From Microvirga solisilvae (GTDB lineage Bacteria > Pseudomonadota > Alphaproteobacteria > Rhizobiales > Beijerinckiaceae), in NCBI RefSeq assembly GCF_022808595.1, contig NZ_JAKUCN010000001.1:620001-684000 (forward strand): a DNA stretch of 64,000 nucleotides, in the 5' to 3' direction. Under the pieces are notes generated by a model that was given only the letters and a program-made list of their open reading frames with translations, was not told where the DNA came from and made no database searches. Shown here piece by piece: positions 27,113 to 35,549 of this stretch. How positions within the stretch are numbered: position 1 is the stretch's first letter; each line of letters starts with the position of its first letter. A program made the translations under genes and the position numbers.

Positions 27113-27763
27113 TCAGCCCCCAAGAATTTGAGCGCTGCTGATCGTGCGAACGCCGGCAGCGCTCAAATCATTTTGGGCTCGCTCCAACGAGCCGTTGGCG
27201 TCAATGGCGCGCGAAGCATCCTCGATCAGGTATGTCTCGAAACCCGCCGCCACGGCATCGAGGGCCGTCCAGGCGACGCAGAAATCGGTTGCCAATCCTG
27301 CGCAGAAGACACGCTTGAAGCCGCGCTCCTTGAGATAACCTGCGAGCCCCGTCGAGGTTTTGCGGTCGGCCTCCATAAAGCCCGAATAGCTGTCGATCCC
27401 CGTGTTGTAGCCTTTGCGCACGACGAGCTGCGCATGGGGAATGTTCAGGTCGCGAGAAATCTCCGCTCCCGGCGTTCCCTGAATGCAGTGATCGGGCCAG
27501 AGCACCTGCGTTCCGTAATGAAGCTCCGTCATCTCGAAAGGCTGCTTCCCCTCATGGCTCGAAGCGAATGAGGCATGTCCTTGCGGATGCCAATCCTGCG
27601 TGAGCACCACATGCCGAAAGGCATGGGCCAGACGGTTGATGGGAGCGATCACACCATCGCCATCCGGAACCGCCAGGGACCCGCCTGGAAGGAAATCATA
27701 CTGAACGTCCACGACGATCAGGACATCCGTCTCCTTCAGCCCGATTGATCCTTGCTCAGTCAT
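27113..27763 (-). CDS. pncA: Bifunctional nicotinamidase/pyrazinamidase PncA
   Basis: The protein has 216 residues from the ATG at 27763, with GGGAGG upstream; an in-frame GTG 18 bases earlier is rejected. Catalytic Asp is in VVDVQYDFLPGG, the metal-binding set in TQDWHPQGHASF, and nucleophilic Cys in GLATDFCVAWTALDA. It deamidates nicotinamide to nicotinate in NAD salvage. Its last codons contain the 13-base inverted repeat that I assign as the terminator of rimO on the other strand. Confidence 0.96.
   Translation of the reverse strand: MTEQGSIGLKETDVLIVVDVQYDFLPGGSLAVPDGDGVIAPINRLAHAFRHVVLTQDWHPQGHASFASSHEGKQPFEMTELHYGTQVLWPDHCIQGTPGAEISRDLNIPHAQLVVRKGYNTGIDSYSGFMEADRKTSTGLAGYLKERGFKRVFCAGLATDFCVAWTALDAVAAGFETYLIEDASRAIDANGSLERAQNDLSAAGVRTISSAQILGG
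27126..27174 (+). terminator. Probable rimO terminator embedded in the pncA coding end
   Basis: ATTTGAGCGCTGC (27126-27138) and GCAGCGCTCAAAT (27156-27168) are perfect complements around a 17-base loop, followed by CATTTT. The hairpin begins 22 bases after the rimO stop and lies wholly within the 3' coding end of pncA on the opposite strand. Confidence 0.6.
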
Positions 27764-27800
27764 GCGCGGCCTCCCTGCCACGTTCGCATTATAAGACCCG

Positions 27801-27832
27801 AAAAGAAAAAGGCAGCCGATTGCCCGGCTGCC
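27801..27832 (-). terminator. Rho-independent terminator of the BMP transporter operon
   Basis: On the minus strand GGCAGCCG (complement of 27825-27832) pairs with CGGCTGCC (complement of 27811-27818), 6-base loop, followed by TTTTTCTTTT (27801-27810). It lies 26 bases after the binding-protein stop. Confidence 0.85.
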
Positions 27833-27857
27833 TTCGAAATGGCGAGTGGATCGCCGC

Positions 27858-28940
27858 TTATTGCGGGATCTTGTCCTCGATGCCCTTCACGTAGAAGTTC
27901 ATGCCGAGCACCTGCTCGTCGGAGAGTGCGCCGTTGCCCTTGCACTCGATCTCCTTGCCGTCCTGACCGACGACCGGGCACTTGAAGGGATTGAGCGTGC
28001 CGGCCTTGATGGCGGCTTCCGTGTCCTGAGCGAGCTTCTTCACGTCGTCGGGCATGTTCTTGTAGGGCGACATGACGACCATGTGAGCATTGATGCCGCC
28101 CCAGGTGTCTTCCGACTTCCAAGTGCCGTCGAGAACAGCCTTGGCGCGGGCGACATAATAGTCGTTCCAGTTGTCGACGATGGCGGTCAGCTGAGCCTTG
28201 GGAGCGAAGCGCTCCATGTCGGAAGCCTGGCCGAAACCGAACTTGCCGCGAGCTTCAGCAGCCTGGATCGGAGCCGGGCTGTCCGTGTGCTGGGCCAGCA
28301 TGTCCACGCCCTGATCGAGCAGAGCCTTGGCGGCATCGCCTTCCTTCGCGGGGTCATACCAGGTGTTGGCGAACACGATCTTGATCTTGACGTTCGGATT
28401 CACCGACTGCGCGCCGAGGTAGAAGGCATTGATGCCCGCGATGACTTCCGGAATCGGGAAGGCGCCGACATAGCCGATGGTGTTCGACTTGGTCATCTTG
28501 CCGGCGATCTGGCCGATGATGTAGCGGCCCTCGTGGAACTTGGCGGCATAGGTCGAGAGGTTCGGGGCGCGCTTGAAGCCGGTGGCATGCTCGAACTTGA
28601 TGTTCGGGTACTTCTTCGCAACCTTCAGGGTCGGCTCCATGAAGCCGAACGAGGTCGTGAAGATCAGGTCGTGGCCCGTACGAGCAAGCTGCTCAATGGC
28701 GCGCTCGGAATCGGCTTCCGGCACGCTCTCCACGAAGGTCGTGGTCACCTTGCCCGGGAAGGCCTTCTCGATCGCCTGACGGCCCTGATCGTGCTGGTAG
28801 CTCCAGCCGTGGTCGCCCACCGGGCCCACATAGATGAAGCCGACCTTGATCTTGTCCTTGGCCTGCGCCAGCGCGCCGGTGGCGGACAGGGCGGCGACAG
28901 TGACGCCAGCCAAAGCTCCGAAGAGTTTCCGTGAAAACAT
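27858..28940 (-). CDS. BMP-family ABC transporter substrate-binding protein
   Basis: The protein has 360 residues with a signal peptide ending TGALAQ. The Bmp/PnrA fold is indicated by VGFIYVGPVGDHGWSYQHDQG, FTTSFGFMEPT and AQHTDSPAPIQAAEARG. This family binds purine nucleosides or related compounds. It is the last gene of an ATPase-permease-permease-receptor operon ending in a strong terminator. Position next to pncA makes a nucleoside or base substrate attractive, but that is inference. Confidence 0.9.
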   Translation of the reverse strand: MFSRKLFGALAGVTVAALSATGALAQAKDKIKVGFIYVGPVGDHGWSYQHDQGRQAIEKAFPGKVTTTFVESVPEADSERAIEQLARTGHDLIFTTSFGFMEPTLKVAKKYPNIKFEHATGFKRAPNLSTYAAKFHEGRYIIGQIAGKMTKSNTIGYVGAFPIPEVIAGINAFYLGAQSVNPNVKIKIVFANTWYDPAKEGDAAKALLDQGVDMLAQHTDSPAPIQAAEARGKFGFGQASDMERFAPKAQLTAIVDNWNDYYVARAKAVLDGTWKSEDTWGGINAHMVVMSPYKNMPDDVKKLAQDTEAAIKAGTLNPFKCPVVGQDGKEIECKGNGALSDEQVLGMNFYVKGIEDKIPQ

Positions 28941-29033
28941 GCTCGTTCCCTCGAGGTTAGATTTCCTGACATTCCCTTGCAGGTCTATGACCTTCTGGCA
29001 AGAATTCCTTTGCCTACAATATCACCACTTTGC

Positions 29034-29951
29034 CTATCGGTCAGGCACGAATGGCGAGCCCAGCGATCCCGGCGCGCCAATGGCTCGGCCATGCCGGATG
29101 GACAAGAGCAGAAGGGCAACGATTGTCGCAACGTAAGGCACGGCCGAGAGCACCTGCGACGGAAGGCCGAACTGGGCTGCCTGGGCATGTAGTTGCAGCA
29201 CCGTGGCCGCACCGAAAATATAAGCGCCGATCAGCAGCCAGCCCGGCCGCCAAGCCGCGAAAACGACCAATGCCAGCGCGATCCAGCCACGCCCTGCCGT
29301 CATTCCCGGCGACCAGAATCGGGTATAGACCAGAGCGAGATAAGCCCCAGCCAGACCGGCACAGGCGCCGCCGAACAGGATCGCGAGGAACCGCACTTTG
29401 AGCACCGGCAGGCCAAGGGCATTGGCCGATGTGTGGTTCTCGCCGATGGAGCGAAGCGTCAGACCGGAGCGGGTTCTCATGAGGTAGACAGCGATGATGA
29501 TCGTCAGGGCGAACGACGCGTAGACGAAAAGGTCCTGCTCAAAAAACAGTCGCCCGATATAGGGAATGTCGCTGAGGATCGGAACGTCGATGGGCGGCAC
29601 CGGATCGCGCCGTGCTCCCACGAAAGGAGCGCCGATCAGGCCGGACAATCCGAGACCGAAAATCGTCAAGGCCAATCCGGAGCCGACTTGGTTGGCGGCA
29701 AAGCCGAGAACGACCAGAGCGAAGAGCGCGGACATCAAAGCACCGGCGACAATGCCAGCGGCAACACCCAGCAATGTTGAATCGAAGGTGACGGCGGCAG
29801 CGAAACTGCAAGCCGCTCCCATGGCCATCATGCCTTCGACGCCGAGATTCAGAACGCCTGACCTTTCGGTGACAAGCTCGCCGAGCGCAGCAATCAGCAG
29901 CGGGGTCGACGCTGTGACGATGGTAAGAAGGATGGCCTCTAAAATGGTCAC
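29034..29951 (-). CDS. BMP-type ABC transporter permease 2
   Basis: This permease has 305 residues, about 8-9 membrane helices and the conserved GELVTERSGVLNLGVEGMMA motif of the nucleoside-type permease family (YufQ/NupQ-like). Its ATG overlaps the stop of the first permease by 4 bases. It would form a heterodimer with that protein. Confidence 0.9.
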   Translation of the reverse strand: MTILEAILLTIVTASTPLLIAALGELVTERSGVLNLGVEGMMAMGAACSFAAAVTFDSTLLGVAAGIVAGALMSALFALVVLGFAANQVGSGLALTIFGLGLSGLIGAPFVGARRDPVPPIDVPILSDIPYIGRLFFEQDLFVYASFALTIIIAVYLMRTRSGLTLRSIGENHTSANALGLPVLKVRFLAILFGGACAGLAGAYLALVYTRFWSPGMTAGRGWIALALVVFAAWRPGWLLIGAYIFGAATVLQLHAQAAQFGLPSQVLSAVPYVATIVALLLLSIRHGRAIGAPGSLGSPFVPDR

Positions 29952-31024
29952 TTGGCCCCTCCCCGCGTCACGAGACGAATGCGATAGCTCACGAGCGCGT
30001 CCGCGGCCAGGACGCAGAGCAGCAGGATACCCTGGAAGGCTTGCGTCAGGTCGAGCGGCAGCTTCAACAGGATCTGCGCGCTCTCGCCGCCAATGAAGGT
30101 GAGCGCAACGACGAGCGCCGCGATGAGAATGCCGATTGGATTGAGCCTACCCAAGAACGCGACGGTGATTGCCGTAAACCCGTAGCCCGGCGAAATGGAA
30201 GGCTGGATCTGACCGATCTGACCGGAGACTTCCGCGATACCGGCCAGCCCTGCGAGCCCGCCCGAGATGGCGAACACGGCCATGACCGTTGCCTTGGAAT
30301 TGAAGCCTGCGAAGCGTGCAGCGCGCGGTGCATCGCCCGTTAGCTTCAGGCGATATCCGAACAGCGTCCTTCCGAGGATCACGGACGTCACGGCAACGGC
30401 GACCAACGCGAAGAGGAAGCCGTAATGAACGCGACCGGCTTCCATGATCGGCGGCAATGTCGCTGCCGGATCGAAGGTGACCGATTGCGGAAAGTTGAAG
30501 CCCTTCGGATCGCGCCAGGGACCGCGCGCAAGATAGTCGAGAGTGAGCTGCGCCACATAGACCAGCATGAGGCTAGTCAGGATTTCGTTCACGCCGAAAC
30601 GCGTCTTCAGGAAAGCAGGGATCAATCCGTAAAGCGCACCGCCGATGATGCCGAGGAGCATCATGAGCGGCAGCACCCAAATGCCGGCATCCGTGCCGTG
30701 CGTTTTCAGGGCGAGCCAGCTGCCGAGGACAGCACCCATGACGTATTGCCCTTCCGCGCCGATGTTCCATAGGCTGGCGCGAAAACAATAGGACAGGCCG
30801 ATGGCGATGAGGATGAGCGGCGTCGCTTTGACGAGCAGCTCCTGCAGCGCCCAAGGGTCACTTAGCGGCTGAAGCACGTAGACGTCGAAAGCAGCAACCG
30901 GCGAGCGTCCCATGAGCCAGATCACGAAGCCCGCGATCAGGAAGGCGGTGATGAACGCGACAACCGAGGCGAGCGCTCTCGCTACAGGCGAAACCGTGGT
31001 GCGGGGCATCAGCTCAAACCGCAT
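29948..31024 (-). CDS. BMP-type ABC transporter permease 1
   Basis: This permease has 358 residues from the ATG at 31024, chosen because AGGGGG lies 7 bases upstream; in-frame starts at 31051 and 31009 exist. It carries the family motif SLWNIGAEGQYVMGAVLGSW and about 9-10 membrane helices (YufP/NupP-like). The start lies 11 bases inside the ATPase gene, implying coupling. Confidence 0.9.
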   Translation of the reverse strand: MRFELMPRTTVSPVARALASVVAFITAFLIAGFVIWLMGRSPVAAFDVYVLQPLSDPWALQELLVKATPLILIAIGLSYCFRASLWNIGAEGQYVMGAVLGSWLALKTHGTDAGIWVLPLMMLLGIIGGALYGLIPAFLKTRFGVNEILTSLMLVYVAQLTLDYLARGPWRDPKGFNFPQSVTFDPAATLPPIMEAGRVHYGFLFALVAVAVTSVILGRTLFGYRLKLTGDAPRAARFAGFNSKATVMAVFAISGGLAGLAGIAEVSGQIGQIQPSISPGYGFTAITVAFLGRLNPIGILIAALVVALTFIGGESAQILLKLPLDLTQAFQGILLLCVLAADALVSYRIRLVTRGGAK

Positions 31025-32561
31025 GAGCGCCCCCTGGAACTTGAGCGACACCGAGCATTTCCAGGCCTACGGCCTCCTTGGTCCATTCGCCGATGGGCTT
31101 CAGCGGGCTTAAAGTTCCGTGATGGATCACAGCCATCCGGTCGGCAACTTCAAACAACTCATCGAGATCCTGACTGACGACGACAACGGCACTGCCATCC
31201 CGCGAAAGATCGATAAGAGATTGCCGGATGAGACGTGCCGCGCCCGCATCGACGCCCCATGTCGGCTGGTCGACGATCAGGAGCTTCGGCTTGCGGATCA
31301 CTTCGCGTCCGATCACGAATTTCTGCAGGTTTCCGCCAGAAAGCTTGCGCGCCTGCGGATCGCCTTCCGGCGTGCGCACGTCGAAGCTGCTGACGATGGC
31401 ACGGGCGAGCCGCTTAGCGGCATTCAGAAGAATGAAGCCCGACCGGCTCACCTCTGTCGCTGCATGGGAAATCAGCGTGTTCTCACTCAAGCGATGCGTG
31501 GGAGCAGCCGCATGGCCGAGACGTTCCTCCGGAACGAAAGCAGCCGAGAGACGGCGACGAGCATCGATCCCCATGGAACCACAGGCCTGCCCCGCGATGA
31601 CGACGGCATCCGCGCGATCCGCAACGCGCTCGCCGGAAAGAGCCGCGAACAATTCACTCTGTCCGTTACCGGCAACGCCTGCGATGCCAATGACCTCTCC
31701 GGCACGCGCGACAAGATTGATATCCTTGAGCGCGATGCCGTGAAGACCGGCAGGCGACATGTTCAGGTGAGTGACGCTCAGGACATCGCCCTGCGGCACG
31801 TGCGGCGCGTCGGACCTGACTTCACCGATTTCATTACCCACCATCAGCGCCGCGATTTCACGCGCCGTGCTCGCTCGCGGATCGATGGTCGCGACGACGC
31901 GCCCTGCCCTCAGGATCGTCGCACGGCGGCAGAGGCGGCGAACCTCTTCGAGCTTGTGAGAGATATAGAGGATCGAGCAGCCTTCCGCCGAAAGCTTGTC
32001 GAGCGTACCGAACAGGTGCTCGGCCTCCTGCGGCGTCAGAACCGATGTCGGCTCATCGAGGATCAGCAAGCGTGGGTTCTGCAGCAGGCAGCGAACGATC
32101 TCGATGCGCTGGCGCTCACCGGCCGAAAGCGTCCATACCGCCCGGTCCGCATCCAGAGCGAGACCGTAGGTTCGGCTGATGTCGCTCAAGCGGCTGCGTA
32201 CGGTCGCCAGGTTCCAATCCTCGGAGAGCGCCACGGCGATGTTCTCGGCCACCGTCATCTCGTCGAACAGCGAGAAATGCTGGAACACCATGCCGAGGCC
32301 AAGGGACCGCGCCTCGACCGGAGACCCGATGGTGACAGGTCGGCCTTCCCAACGGATCTCGCCTGCGCTGGGCTCGATGACGCCGTAGAGGATCTTCACC
32401 AGGGTCGACTTGCCGGCCCCGTTCTCGCCGAGAAGCGCGTGGATTTCGCCCGGTTCGATGGAAAGATCGATACCGTCATTGGCGAGGAGATCGCCGTAGC
32501 GTTTGCTGATCCCTTTAAGCTCGACGAGGGGCGGCCCGGATGATGATACGTCTGCCTTCAC
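31014..32561 (-). CDS. BMP-type ABC transporter ATP-binding protein
   Basis: This tandem ATPase has about 515 residues: Walker [11 protein letters not shown]-loop FQHFSLFDEMTV, signature LSAGERQRIEI and [13 protein letters not shown]; second domain GVAGNGQSE, signature LSGGNLQK and LLIVDQPTWGVD. The VDQP and LSGGNLQK variants are those of nucleoside-type (YufO/NupO-like) ATPases. The start is uncertain. I use a GTG at 32561; an ATG at 32660 would extend it into the divergent promoter of the UbiH-like gene. Confidence 0.88.
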   Translation of the reverse strand: MKADVSSSGPPLVELKGISKRYGDLLANDGIDLSIEPGEIHALLGENGAGKSTLVKILYGVIEPSAGEIRWEGRPVTIGSPVEARSLGLGMVFQHFSLFDEMTVAENIAVALSEDWNLATVRSRLSDISRTYGLALDADRAVWTLSAGERQRIEIVRCLLQNPRLLILDEPTSVLTPQEAEHLFGTLDKLSAEGCSILYISHKLEEVRRLCRRATILRAGRVVATIDPRASTAREIAALMVGNEIGEVRSDAPHVPQGDVLSVTHLNMSPAGLHGIALKDINLVARAGEVIGIAGVAGNGQSELFAALSGERVADRADAVVIAGQACGSMGIDARRRLSAAFVPEERLGHAAAPTHRLSENTLISHAATEVSRSGFILLNAAKRLARAIVSSFDVRTPEGDPQARKLSGGNLQKFVIGREVIRKPKLLIVDQPTWGVDAGAARLIRQSLIDLSRDGSAVVVVSQDLDELFEVADRMAVIHHGTLSPLKPIGEWTKEAVGLEMLGVAQVPGGAHAV

Positions 32562-32710
32562 GCAAGGGACTCTGACTGAGGAAAGTGGAAGCCGGTTCGA
32601 CGAGAACCATGGATAACGATCATAGGGATGCGCCGCACAGGTCGGCAATGCCGAATCCATGGTTTATTGTGAGTCGGCAAGCCGTCCACAACTCATGGCG
32701 GGAGAAGTCC

Positions 32711-33919
32711 GTGAACGAGAAAAGCTATAATATTGCGATAGTTGGCGCCGGGGCCGCTGGCCTGAGCGCAGCCATTGCCTTTGCCCGGGACGGCTTCTCG
32801 ACGGTTCTGGTCGGCAGCCTCGATAGCCGTCGCGACGGGCGTACCGTGGCACTTCTCAACGGATCCGTCCGGTTCCTGGAAGCGCTCGGCGTATGGCCCT
32901 CCCTTGTCATGGAAGCGGCACCGCTCGAGACCATGCGGATCATCGACGATACGGGCAGCCTCTTCCGCCCGCCGCCGGTGGCCTTCTCCTCGCGGGAAAT
33001 TGACCTCGATGCCTTCGGCTGGAACATCGAGAACGCCACTCTTGTCGAGAAGCTGGCGGAGGCAGCCCGCTCTTACGAGCGGCTGACGATCCTGCCCCAA
33101 CAGGCCTCCGATTTCCGCGTCAAGGCGGATCGAGCCGTGCTGACTCTGGCCGATGGCTCCGAAATCGAGGCCGATCTTGTGGTGGCTGCCGATGGCCGCA
33201 ATTCCAGGCTGCGGCAGATCGCAGGGATCGAGGCCCAAACCTGGTCCTATCCGCAGACGGCCGTGACCGCGATCCTGGCCCATGACCGGGAACATCGCGA
33301 AGCCTCGACCGAGTTCCATACCCGGCACGGACCTTTCACTCTGGTCCCCCTGCCCGGCAAGCGTTCGAGCCTTGTCTGGGTGACGAGCCCGAAACAGGCG
33401 AAGCGACTTGGAAAACTCGACGATGCCGCCCTGGCGCTGGAGATAGAGCGCCAAGCCCAGTCGCTTCTCGGCGCCATGCGCATCGACGGACCGCGTGGCC
33501 TCGTGCCGATGAGTGGCTTGTCCGTCACCCGCTTCGGCGAGCCGCGCCTCGCGCTCGTCGGCGAGGCAGCGCATGTGTTTCCGCCCATTGGCGCTCAAGG
33601 CCTCAATCTCGGCTTCCGGGACGTGGCCTCCTTGAGGGATGCGGTGGTGGATGGGTTCGACGATGGGCACGAGGCCGGATCGGACGAGACGCTGCGTCAG
33701 TATCAGCGCAGCCGCGATCTCGATGTCCGTCTGCGCACTGCGGCTGTGGACGGGCTCAACCGCACGCTGCTCACGGGACTTCTGCCTGCCGACCTCTTGA
33801 GAGGCGCAGGCCTTCTCGCTTTGAGCAAGGTCGGCTTCCTGCGCCGCGCCGTGATGCGTGAAGGTGTGCTGCCTCACATGGGAGCGCCCCGTCTCATGCA
33901 GGACGCCAGGGCCGCTTAA
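32711..33919 (+). CDS. UbiH/UbiF/UbiL-family FAD-dependent monooxygenase
   Basis: The protein has 402 residues from a GTG at 32711 with GGGAG 6 bases upstream; ATG codons further upstream lack such a site. FAD-binding motifs are VGAGAAGLSAAIAFARDG (N-terminal), VAADGRNSRLR (DG motif) and GEAAHVFPPIGAQGLNLGFRD (C-terminal). These define the ubiquinone hydroxylase group, which hydroxylates the quinone ring in ubiquinone synthesis. Which ring position is modified cannot be told. It diverges from the ABC operon and shares its stop tetranucleotide with the convergent AEC gene. Confidence 0.9.
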   Translation: MNEKSYNIAIVGAGAAGLSAAIAFARDGFSTVLVGSLDSRRDGRTVALLNGSVRFLEALGVWPSLVMEAAPLETMRIIDDTGSLFRPPPVAFSSREIDLDAFGWNIENATLVEKLAEAARSYERLTILPQQASDFRVKADRAVLTLADGSEIEADLVVAADGRNSRLRQIAGIEAQTWSYPQTAVTAILAHDREHREASTEFHTRHGPFTLVPLPGKRSSLVWVTSPKQAKRLGKLDDAALALEIERQAQSLLGAMRIDGPRGLVPMSGLSVTRFGEPRLALVGEAAHVFPPIGAQGLNLGFRDVASLRDAVVDGFDDGHEAGSDETLRQYQRSRDLDVRLRTAAVDGLNRTLLTGLLPADLLRGAGLLALSKVGFLRRAVMREGVLPHMGAPRLMQDARAA

Positions 33920-34887
33920 GGAAAGAGATCGTAAGGCAGGCTGCCGGTCTTGGTGGTGAGATAGAGAACTGCCGTCAGTGTCAGGATCGACACCAAAGTG
34001 CCGATGAGCACGCAGGCCGAAGCGCGCTCCACGCCCACATTGTACTGGGTGGAAATCACGAAGATGTTCAGCGCCGGCGGCAGGGCCGCCATGACCATCG
34101 CCGCATAGGTCCAGGTCGCGCCGAAATCGCCGATGGCCGACAGCACCACCCAGACCAGCAACGGGTGAAGGATCAGCTTGATGAAGACAAGCGCCGGAAC
34201 CTCGCCGGGAATGCGTCCCAAAGGACGCAAGGCGACGGTAACGCCGAGCAAAAACAGGGCGCAAGGCGCGGCGGAGCCCGACAGCCAAGTGACCATCTGA
34301 TTGACCGGCCCCGGCAGTTCGAGATGAAGATAGCTCGCTGCGATGCCGATGGCCGTTGCCACGTTGAAGGGATGAGTAATCACGCGCCAGACGATCCGCT
34401 TGATCGTCGCCGACAGCTTCAACTTCTCGATGCCCGCCACCGACATGAGCAGCGGCACGACGGAGAACAGGAACAGGTTATCGAACACGAAGATGAGAAC
34501 GACCGGCGCGCTGGCGGCAGGACCGATGGCCGCCAGGATCAGAGGCGGCCCCATATAGCCGATATTGGAATAGGACCCCGCAACACCCTGCATCACCGAT
34601 TGCGGCAGATCCTTGGTGTGTCGCCAGCCGGCGGCGAATGAGAGAAGGAATGCGCAGGCCGTCGAGAAAGTGGTGGCTGCGATGAAGGGCCAGTTGGTCA
34701 ACTGATCGAGCGGCTTGTCCGCGATCAGCCGGAAGAACAGGCACGGCAGGGCGACGTAGATCAGGAAGAACTGCATCCAGGCGAGCCCGGCCTCCGGCTG
34801 CTTGACGACCTTCCCGCAAAAGAAGCCGAGGCCGATGAGGCCGAAGAAGGGCGCAAGCAGATTGAAAAGCCCGATCAGGTCGGACAT
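33916..34887 (-). CDS. AEC-family (auxin efflux carrier-like) transporter
   Basis: The protein has 323 residues from the ATG at 34887, where the hydrophobic N-terminus begins (MSDLIGLFNLL); an upstream in-frame extension is not membrane-like and is rejected. About 10 membrane helices and the family motifs GSYSNIGYMGPPL, LFLLGVTVALRP and ALPPALNIFVISTQYN are seen. AEC proteins export or import small organic acids, such as malate or malonate, by secondary transport. Its stop codon overlaps that of the UbiH-like gene. Confidence 0.9.
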   Translation of the reverse strand: MSDLIGLFNLLAPFFGLIGLGFFCGKVVKQPEAGLAWMQFFLIYVALPCLFFRLIADKPLDQLTNWPFIAATTFSTACAFLLSFAAGWRHTKDLPQSVMQGVAGSYSNIGYMGPPLILAAIGPAASAPVVLIFVFDNLFLFSVVPLLMSVAGIEKLKLSATIKRIVWRVITHPFNVATAIGIAASYLHLELPGPVNQMVTWLSGSAAPCALFLLGVTVALRPLGRIPGEVPALVFIKLILHPLLVWVVLSAIGDFGATWTYAAMVMAALPPALNIFVISTQYNVGVERASACVLIGTLVSILTLTAVLYLTTKTGSLPYDLFP

Positions 34888-35037
34888 CACGGGCTCCGAT
34901 GCAGTGAAGGAAACAGGAAGAGCTAGGAGATAACTCTTCTGGCAAGGTTCCAATCCCGCCGCAATCCCACCTTGAACAGGTCGCCAGTCCAAAAATGCAA
35001 TGCTCGCGGCATCACCGCTTCAAGTTCTCGCGGACGT

Positions 35038-35067
35038 TTGCCAAGTGAAGCGGTACACTCTTGGCAA
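35038..35067. promoter_or_regulatory. Inverted repeat TTGCCAAG-N14-CTTGGCAA upstream of hspQ
   Basis: Perfect 8-base half-sites at 35038-35045 and 35060-35067 are spaced two helical turns apart, 79 bases before the hspQ ATG and about 150 before the AEC start. The form is that of a dimeric repressor or activator site. The sequence does not match CIRCE, the HrcA site. Confidence 0.45.
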
Positions 35068-35145
35068 TGCTCTCCGAATTGTGACGGCCATGGATTTGGA
35101 GATTCCGTCCCGCATGTCTATATGCAGGATCAAGGAGTTAGCACC

Positions 35146-35481
35146 ATGCCCATGAAAGCGAGTTTAGCGAAATTCGCGATCGGTCAGGTGGTCAGGCATC
35201 GCCTGTTCGACTTCAGGGGCCTCATCTTCGATGTGGATCCTGAATTCGACAACACGGAAGAATGGTGGCTGTCCATCCCCGAGGATGTAAGGCCCCGCAA
35301 GGATCAGCCTTTCTACCATCTCTTCGCCGAGAACGCGGAAACCGAATACATTGCCTATGTTTCGGAGCAGAACCTCCTGCCCGATCCTTCCACAGAACCC
35401 CTTCGCAATCCCATGATCGAAGAAATGTTCGTGCGCGAGCCGAGCGGGGCCTATAGGGCCAAGCCGATGCTCGCCAACTGA
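35146..35481 (+). CDS. hspQ: Heat shock protein HspQ
   Basis: The protein has 111 residues from the ATG at 35146 (AGGAG upstream). It begins AKFAIGQVVRHRLFDFRG and contains FDNTEEWW, QPFYHLFAEN and YVSEQNLLPD, the conserved signature of HspQ/YccV hemimethylated-DNA-binding domain proteins. HspQ is a small specificity factor for the Lon protease in enterobacteria. Monocistronic, ending at a strong terminator shared with the opposing gene. Confidence 0.93.
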   Translation: MPMKASLAKFAIGQVVRHRLFDFRGLIFDVDPEFDNTEEWWLSIPEDVRPRKDQPFYHLFAENAETEYIAYVSEQNLLPDPSTEPLRNPMIEEMFVREPSGAYRAKPMLAN

Positions 35482-35498
35482 ATTCAACGTTCAAATGA

Positions 35499-35531
35499 AA
35501 ACGCCGGGCACTTGGCCCGGCGTTTCTTTTT
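35499..35531 (+). terminator. Strong terminator between hspQ and the IalB-family gene
   Basis: AACGCCGGGC and GCCCGGCGTT arms (11 paired bases, 35499-35509 and 35515-35525, loop ACTTG) are followed by TTCTTTTT. A run of four A before the stem may let it also serve the convergent minus-strand gene. Confidence 0.88.
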
Positions 35532-35549
35532 GGTTCGGAAGTCCAGCGA

